64,000 bases of DNA from assembly GCA_951812995.1 (NCBI GenBank), contig CATOTD010000002.1, positions 379,468-443,467 on the forward strand. The letters are read 5' to 3'. Source of the stretch: an uncultured Gammaproteobacteria bacterium. GTDB taxonomy: Bacteria > Pseudomonadota > Gammaproteobacteria > Eutrophobiales > Eutrophobiaceae. Below are positions 59,358 through 64,000 of the stretch, one piece after another. Within the stretch, counting starts at the first letter, position 1, and each line of letters opens with the position of its first letter. The notes beneath the pieces were generated by a model, which was not told the DNA's origin, did not search any database, and saw only the letters and a list, made by a program, of their open reading frames with translations. The position numbers and the translations under genes were made by a program.

Positions 59358-60038
59358 ATGAAACACTTCTGGAATCTAACAGTTAAGGACTTTGTGGAAA
59401 AGTTGCATGCTTACTGTAGAACCTCACTACGCTATGTAGTATACCCACTCCGTTATTATTATGGTATCGAGCCAGCCCAACTGGCTTTCCTGATCAATGG
59501 CATCGAATCGACAAAAGCGCAAGGTGGGGCAATAGTGGAGATCGGCATTTTAAGAGGTCATACATCCGTTTTTCTTTTAGAACATTTACGCGCTTCCCAA
59601 AGCCCGCGCCCCGTGGTGCTGATTGATACATTTGAAGGTTTTGTGGAAAGTTCCATAGCACACGAGGTTGCCCATCGTGGCAAAAAGAGGTCGGACATAG
59701 ACCAGTTCAAATACAACTCGGCCGACATTTTCGAACGTAATCTTCGCCCTTTAGGATACGATGGCTTCAAAATCATCACTGGCGATTGTCAGGCAGTGGA
59801 CTATGCGGCAATCGGCCCCATTGCTGTGTGCCTGCTTGATGTTGATTTATACTTGCCCATGAAGCATACGCTTGACAAGCTCTGGCCGCATATAATACCG
59901 GGTGGCATGATCCTTGTTGATGACGTGAAAGCCAACACAGAGTGGGACGGTTCGCTACAGGCATATACTGAGTTTATCGAATCCCACGATATGCCGTTTG
60001 TCCAGGTCGGCAGCAAGGGAGGTGCGCTAGTTAAATGA
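59358..60038 (+). CDS. TylF-like class I SAM-dependent methyltransferase
   Basis: About 226 residues. SAM-binding GGAIVEIGILRGHTSVFLLE, then VVLIDTFEGF, CLLDVDLYLPMKHTLDKLWP and GGMILVDD, all typical of TylF/macrocin O-methyltransferases, which also methylate glycans in surface-polysaccharide clusters. ATG 59358 has GGAGG (59343-59347) at good distance and is preferred to 59349. Overlaps the next gene by four bases. Confidence 0.82.
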   Translation: MKHFWNLTVKDFVEKLHAYCRTSLRYVVYPLRYYYGIEPAQLAFLINGIESTKAQGGAIVEIGILRGHTSVFLLEHLRASQSPRPVVLIDTFEGFVESSIAHEVAHRGKKRSDIDQFKYNSADIFERNLRPLGYDGFKIITGDCQAVDYAAIGPIAVCLLDVDLYLPMKHTLDKLWPHIIPGGMILVDDVKANTEWDGSLQAYTEFIESHDMPFVQVGSKGGALVK

Positions 60039-61087
60039 AAATGAAAAGAGACGACATGCCGACTGGCAGTCTGGTGCCATTATCGACACGAAATCTGCAT
60101 CTACTGAGCGAGATGCGATGGTTGCTGGGCCATGCCCTGGTTGTCCAGAGCACTTTTTATCTCCTGCTCAAAAAAGCCGGGTCAGAAATCCTCCAAATTA
60201 TCTTGTTTCTGACTATTATTGGCGGATTTCTACTCACAACATATCTCCTGAAGGGTTTGAGAGGTTTGGTTGGTATAGCAACCGACACCTGGACTCAGCG
60301 TCTGGCTACTTTGTTTCTGTTAGCCTTGGCACTTTCATTCCTGTGGGGTGATCACTCAACCAAATCCATCTTGGCATGGTTCCGACTCCCTACGTACCTG
60401 ATTATGATCGCTATCATGGTAGAGACCATGCGTGCAGGGGAAGAACGGATATATTATCTTGCCTGGACAATATTGGGTTCGGTCTGTTTATTATATGTGA
60501 TAATTTTTATTGAACTCTATTTCGGCAGCAGTGTGCTGGGATTGGGGTGTGGAGATACGAAGCAGTATTGGCTATGCAAGGACTGGGAAGGTTTGTTGTT
60601 TGAGACAGAACTTGGTATGCGTCATATGCGCTACTATTTGAACGCGTTCGGTAGGACTCTGCCATGGACAATAACCGGACGCCTCGCTGGCATGAACACA
60701 TTAGGGTTGCTTTCCGTAGTGTGTTACTCCTTGGGAATCGGTATCATTTTGAATTCCCGCCGCATTCTTCCCAAATTGATTGCCGCAGGTCTTGTAACGC
60801 TTGTGCTTATTGGGTTAATTCTTACTGGTTCTCGATCTGCGACACTTATCATGCTCGTACTCTGGGCTGTCCTCGCGGTACTACTCATGTTCAATCGAGC
60901 ATCTCATCTCATCAAGGTTCACATTGTCACAACCCTGATCATTTTTGCAGCGGTGTTTGTGTTCTGGCGTGCCATGCCTACCGCTAGCACTTCCCTTGAT
61001 CGTCTTTTTTCGGCAAAAGAAACTCCAAGTGCCCCTGAGCCAAAGACGGCAGTAGCAGGTGCTCCGACTCAGCCAAAGTGGGTATAA
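60035..61087 (+). pseudogene. O-antigen ligase/polymerase-like membrane protein, N-terminal part (split gene)
   Basis: Encodes 350 residues with about nine membrane helices and the Wzy/WaaL-type segment GLILTGSRSATLIMLVLW. The frame ends at 61087 because a 341-base tandem duplication (not a multiple of three) shifts the reading frame. The C-terminal half, with the conserved RxxxW-type loop, is carried by the next frame. Confidence 0.75.
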
Positions 61088-61351
61088 TTTTGAATTCCCA
61101 CCGCATTCTTCCCAAATTGATTGCTGCTGGTCTTGTAACATTTGTGCTTATTGGGTCAATTCTTACTGCTACGACACTTGTCGTACTCGTACTCTGGGCT
61201 GTCCTCGCGGCACTACTCATGTTCAACCGAGCATCTCATCTCATCAAGGTTCACATTGTCACAATCCCGATCATTTTTGCAGCGGTGTTTGTGTTTTGGT
61301 GGTCCATACCAAAGATGGAAGTAGCAGTCGCTCCTACCAAGCCAAAGATAA
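60740..61351 (+). repeat. diverged 341-bp tandem duplication inside the O-antigen ligase gene
   Basis: 60740-61080 is repeated from 61081. The second copy is about 90% identical where aligned, with an in-frame 9-base deletion (GSRSA region) and a larger deletion before PKMEVAVAPTKPK. Hydrophobic segments such as LMFNRASHLIKVHIVT are found in both copies. Confidence 0.85.
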
Positions 61352-61818
61352 AAACGTACAATACACGCGGAAATACACGCGGAATCACTTTGGACGTTGG
61401 CAGATCCGCAAGATGGCGGTTTGCCCTGGAGTCGTTCTCGGATAATCCCGTGAAGGGGATAGGGTTTCGGATGTATAACGTGGAATCTCATCAGTTTGGG
61501 ATAGCTGGTATTCACAGCGGTTATCTTAAAGTACTCGTGGAAGCGGGGTTACTGGGGATGGTGCCGTTTCTAGCGTTGCTCGCATACGCCCTGGTCATTA
61601 TGTTAAGGCCCATGCCAGCACTATCGCCACCACAACGGATATGGAAAGTTGTATTCACAAGCGCGTTCATCGGCATACTGACATTCAATCTAGTTGATAT
61701 ACACTCCGAGGGTCGTTACTTTTGGATCATACTGGCGTTCGCGGCGGTGTTGGAAGTCTGGAAACGCGACACTGTCAAAACCAGCGACCACAACAAAAAC
61801 AATCCGGTTGAGGCTTAA
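61078..61818 (+). pseudogene. O-antigen ligase-like membrane protein, C-terminal part (split gene)
   Basis: Encodes 246 residues: the duplicated membrane region, then the conserved part RFALESFSDNPVKGIGF, HSGYLKVLVEAGLLGMVPFL and the last helices. This is the usual end of Wzy_C/WaaL proteins (GxGF and HN/HS-xxL motif). It could be expressed alone, but lacks the first half of the protein. Confidence 0.75.
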
Positions 61819-61832
61819 GAAGTCATGTTCTT

Positions 61833-62699
61833 ATGCCTCATCAACCACAAGTAAATTCCGTCCAATATTGGCGCAAGGCGTTTGAAAATTCTGGTGGATT
61901 TACTGTTCATTGTGCCTGGAAAAAACCGAGGGGACAAACCTATGTCGATAGCCTGTTGGCCGAACTGTGTTTATTGCCGGACACACATATCGTCTGTCTG
62001 ACTAATAGACTCAATCATGTTTATTATCAAGATACGCTGAGTTTTCAATGCTATGTTTCTCCTGTAAGCGGCAGTAATCCATGCTCACGCTTTTTGTACC
62101 AGCAGCTTGCTATCGGGCGCGCAACACAAAGCAACAACGCAGACATTTTGTGCTGTCCAGGAAACCTTGCCCCAATGTTTACAACTCTGCCGACGGTTGT
62201 CGTTATACATGACATGAACTTTTGCGACATCTCAGAATCAGTACCGCTAATCAGGCGTTGTCTCTATCACCTGGTCATCCCGCGTGCGACTCGCTCAGCA
62301 TCGCAAATTATCACCGTATCTCAATTCTCAAAGCAGCGCATCACTGAAGTGCTGAATGTTGCTAGTGATAAGATTGCCGTGGTGCACGAGGGACCGCTTG
62401 CAGATATCAACAAAGTCGTAGCAAGTAACTGGCAAACCGTAAAACGAAAATATGCCATCCGCGGTGAATGTTTCTTCTCTGTTTCCAGCAGCCTCCCGCA
62501 TAAAAACATTGAGCGGCTAGTGCATGGTTTTGTGGAAATGAAGAAACAATCTTCGGGTAACCAACAACTCATTCTCGTAGGTCACGGGCTGGATAGTAGA
62601 ATAAAGGCTTACCTGAAACGAGAGGGTTTTGATGATGCTGTGATTGCGACTGGTTTTATATCCGAGGCGGAGAAGCGTGCATTTTTGGAAAACAGTATT
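61833..62699 (+). pseudogene. GT4-family glycosyltransferase, truncated by an IS5-family element
   Basis: Codes for about 289 residues of a GT-B glycosyltransferase: VVVIHDMNFCDISESVP, SASQIITVSQFSKQRI, then the start of the donor-binding domain FFSVSSSLPHKNIERLV and LILVGHGLDSRIKAYL. The frame enters the IS at 62700, just before the expected E-x7-E motif, and the missing end does not reappear on the other side of the IS. Confidence 0.82.
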
Positions 62700-63826
62700 G
62701 GCAACCTCTATTAATGCAATCACTTTCCAATTTATTGGCTCAGAGAGGTTAAAAAAACCAATTTGATCCAAAAAGCCGGTAGTCTCCGTACAGCCCTTGT
62801 CTCGGCTTTACTTCGTTTTCAAGACGCACTGACCCGTGCCAGAAAGCATAAACGCCTCATATTGTACCTTAGATTCATCAAGCCGATATGCATGCTTGTT
62901 CGCGTAATGCAAATGCAAGGAACCGCTTTGCGGTGTAAATTGCGCTGTGCTCCAAACACAGGTTCGACCCGACTACGAACTTTGGAGCGCGTGCGCTTAC
63001 CTTGCGCCTTGAGAAACGCTACTTTTTCCTCTGACCGATAGGCACTGTCAGCCCAGACATCTTTACTGGTATTGCTGTCATCTGGCAGGTCGGCAAAAAC
63101 CTGCGCATCATGGACGCTGGCATCAGTGACCTGATAGTCACGAATCAACTTGTTGTCATGGTCTATCTGTATGTGGTTCTTGTAAGCAAAATGGCTACGG
63201 CTATGTTTCTTCGTCCAGCGGGCCTCGGTATCTTTCTGACACCCTTTGTTATCGCACCAGGACAGCTCCTGCCTTAATCCGTGCATTGTCTTCCCAACGC
63301 TTACGCGGCACCAGTGCCGGAATGATTGAGGAGGCAACTATCTGATCCTTGCGAGCGATATAAGCCGCTGGGTTCAACGACAACTGCTCAAACAACGATG
63401 CCATCAGACCCAGCACCGCTAACCGATGCTTGAATGCCCAACAGGTTTTGGCATCAGGGACTCGTTGCTGGCTAGCAAGACCCAGAAACTGCTGGAAACT
63501 GCAACGGTCTTCGATTTGGTATTCCAACTGAGCATCGCTAAGACCATACAGATTTTGCACAAGCAGTCCCTTGAACATCATCACTACGTCTGTTGGGCGT
63601 TGCCCGCCTGACGCTTACGTTGTTTCTCATGAACCTTGTTCAACAACGACCGAAAAGATCCCCAGTCAACCGTCTTTTCCAGTTCAGGCAGAGGATTACC
63701 CAACTGTTTGAGACGATAGTCTTGAAGATTAAACAGAGAACCGAAAATATCATTGCTCATGGAAGTTTATTTGTCAGTTTGGAAACTTCAACATTGTACC
63801 AAATAGCGTCATTAATAGAGATAGCC
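62700..63826 (-). mobile_element. IS5-family insertion sequence, decayed
   Basis: 1127 bases with ends GGCAACCTCTATTAATG (62700-) and the inverted CATTAATAGAGATAGCC (-63826), similar to the ends of the element in hvfC. Flanks (TATT left, TTAA right) do not match, so no target duplication remains. Confidence 0.78.
62819..63760 (-). pseudogene. IS5-family transposase, frameshifted
   Basis: Starts MSNDIFGSLFNLQDYRLKQ (complement 63758-63760) and stops after about 58 codons; resumes with MMFKGLLVQNLYGLSDAQLE and shifts again near 63265 into WTKKHSRSHFAYKNHIQID, DASVHDAQVF and RSRVEPVFGAQ. At least two frameshifts. Confidence 0.88.
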
Positions 63827-63830
63827 TTAA

Positions 63831-64000
63831 AAATAAATTCGCATTTTCTATCATCTTGAGACCTCAGCGTAATCTATCAATTTTGAATAGTAGCACAACC
63901 GGCTTGCTGTTTTTTCGTTGAAATCATTTTTTATCCCATAGGCTTTGCTTCTAAAAGTAGGTGCTTTAACTGAGCACTTTTCCTGCTTTTGGACACATCT
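63831..64000. other. right edge, no recognised feature
   Basis: About 170 bases with no open frame of note. A TTGAGACCT at 63854-63862 resembles the outer bases of the GAGACCTTTGCAC repeat but does not extend further. Confidence 0.3.

Noticed and set aside
62763..63041. Plus-strand frame in the right-hand IS5 element
   Set aside because: Antisense to the degenerate transposase.

Overview
The window is a gammaproteobacterial chromosome segment that contains the replication-origin neighbourhood. The order mnmE-yidC-yidD-rnpA-rpmH / dnaA-dnaN-recF-gyrB, the surE-pcm-nlpD-rpoS block and the lolB-ispE-tRNA-prs-rplY-pth-ychF block are all typical of Gammaproteobacteria. The species cannot be named from the sequence. 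The genome has moderate GC, and its right end carries many insertion sequences and broken genes, so it is losing accessory functions.

Layout. 1-9.5 kb: origin region, with three DnaA boxes between dnaA and dnaN and two parS-type sites inside recF. 9.5-14.1 kb: comF, then a biotin operon bioB-bioF-bioC-bioD (no bioH) behind a BirA-type operator. 14.1-17.6 kb: accessory insertions (a DUF2335 gene pair flanked by an 18-bp direct repeat, and a type II restriction-modification pair) around pyrF. 17.7-26.3 kb: a complete cytochrome c oxidase locus (coxB with a fused cytochrome c domain, coxA, a small assembly protein, cox11, cox3, DUF2909, SURF1, a SCO-like protein, ctaA, ctaB). 26.4-31.9 kb: exported msrB-msrA, then hemA-prfA-prmC-moeB on the minus strand, with an exact 169-bp tandem duplication at the 3' end of moeB. 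32-47 kb: housekeeping genes (TPR lipoprotein, lolB, ispE, tRNA-Gln, prs, rplY, pth, ychF, a urate-hydroxylase-type membrane protein, argD, argF, surE, pcm, nlpD, rpoS, adk).

47-53.2 kb holds the most interesting locus: an hvfABC-type RiPP operon. The precursor HvfA is a secreted peptide of six 14-residue units rich in the EGKCG motif. HvfB (DUF692, a multinuclear non-haem iron enzyme) and HvfC (DUF2063 partner) would convert its cysteines to copper-binding groups. hvfA is intact. hvfB is split by an IS256-family element with a 9-bp target duplication. hvfC is split by an IS5-family element (TTAA duplication) that itself carries a second, decayed IS256-family element. Removing the elements restores both reading frames exactly.

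53.2-64 kb is a decaying surface-polysaccharide region. It has a very AT-rich heptosyltransferase-like gene, a broken methyltransferase, a TylF-like methyltransferase, an O-antigen ligase-like gene split by a 341-bp tandem duplication and a truncated glycosyltransferase. Between them lie remnants of IS256, IS3, IS481 and IS5 elements.

Other non-coding features include two intergenic arrays with a degenerate 10-bp period next to a GAGACCTTTGCAC end sequence (22.2 and 39.2 kb), an orphan CRP-type palindrome (53.45 kb), a candidate operator upstream of hvfA, and several terminators.
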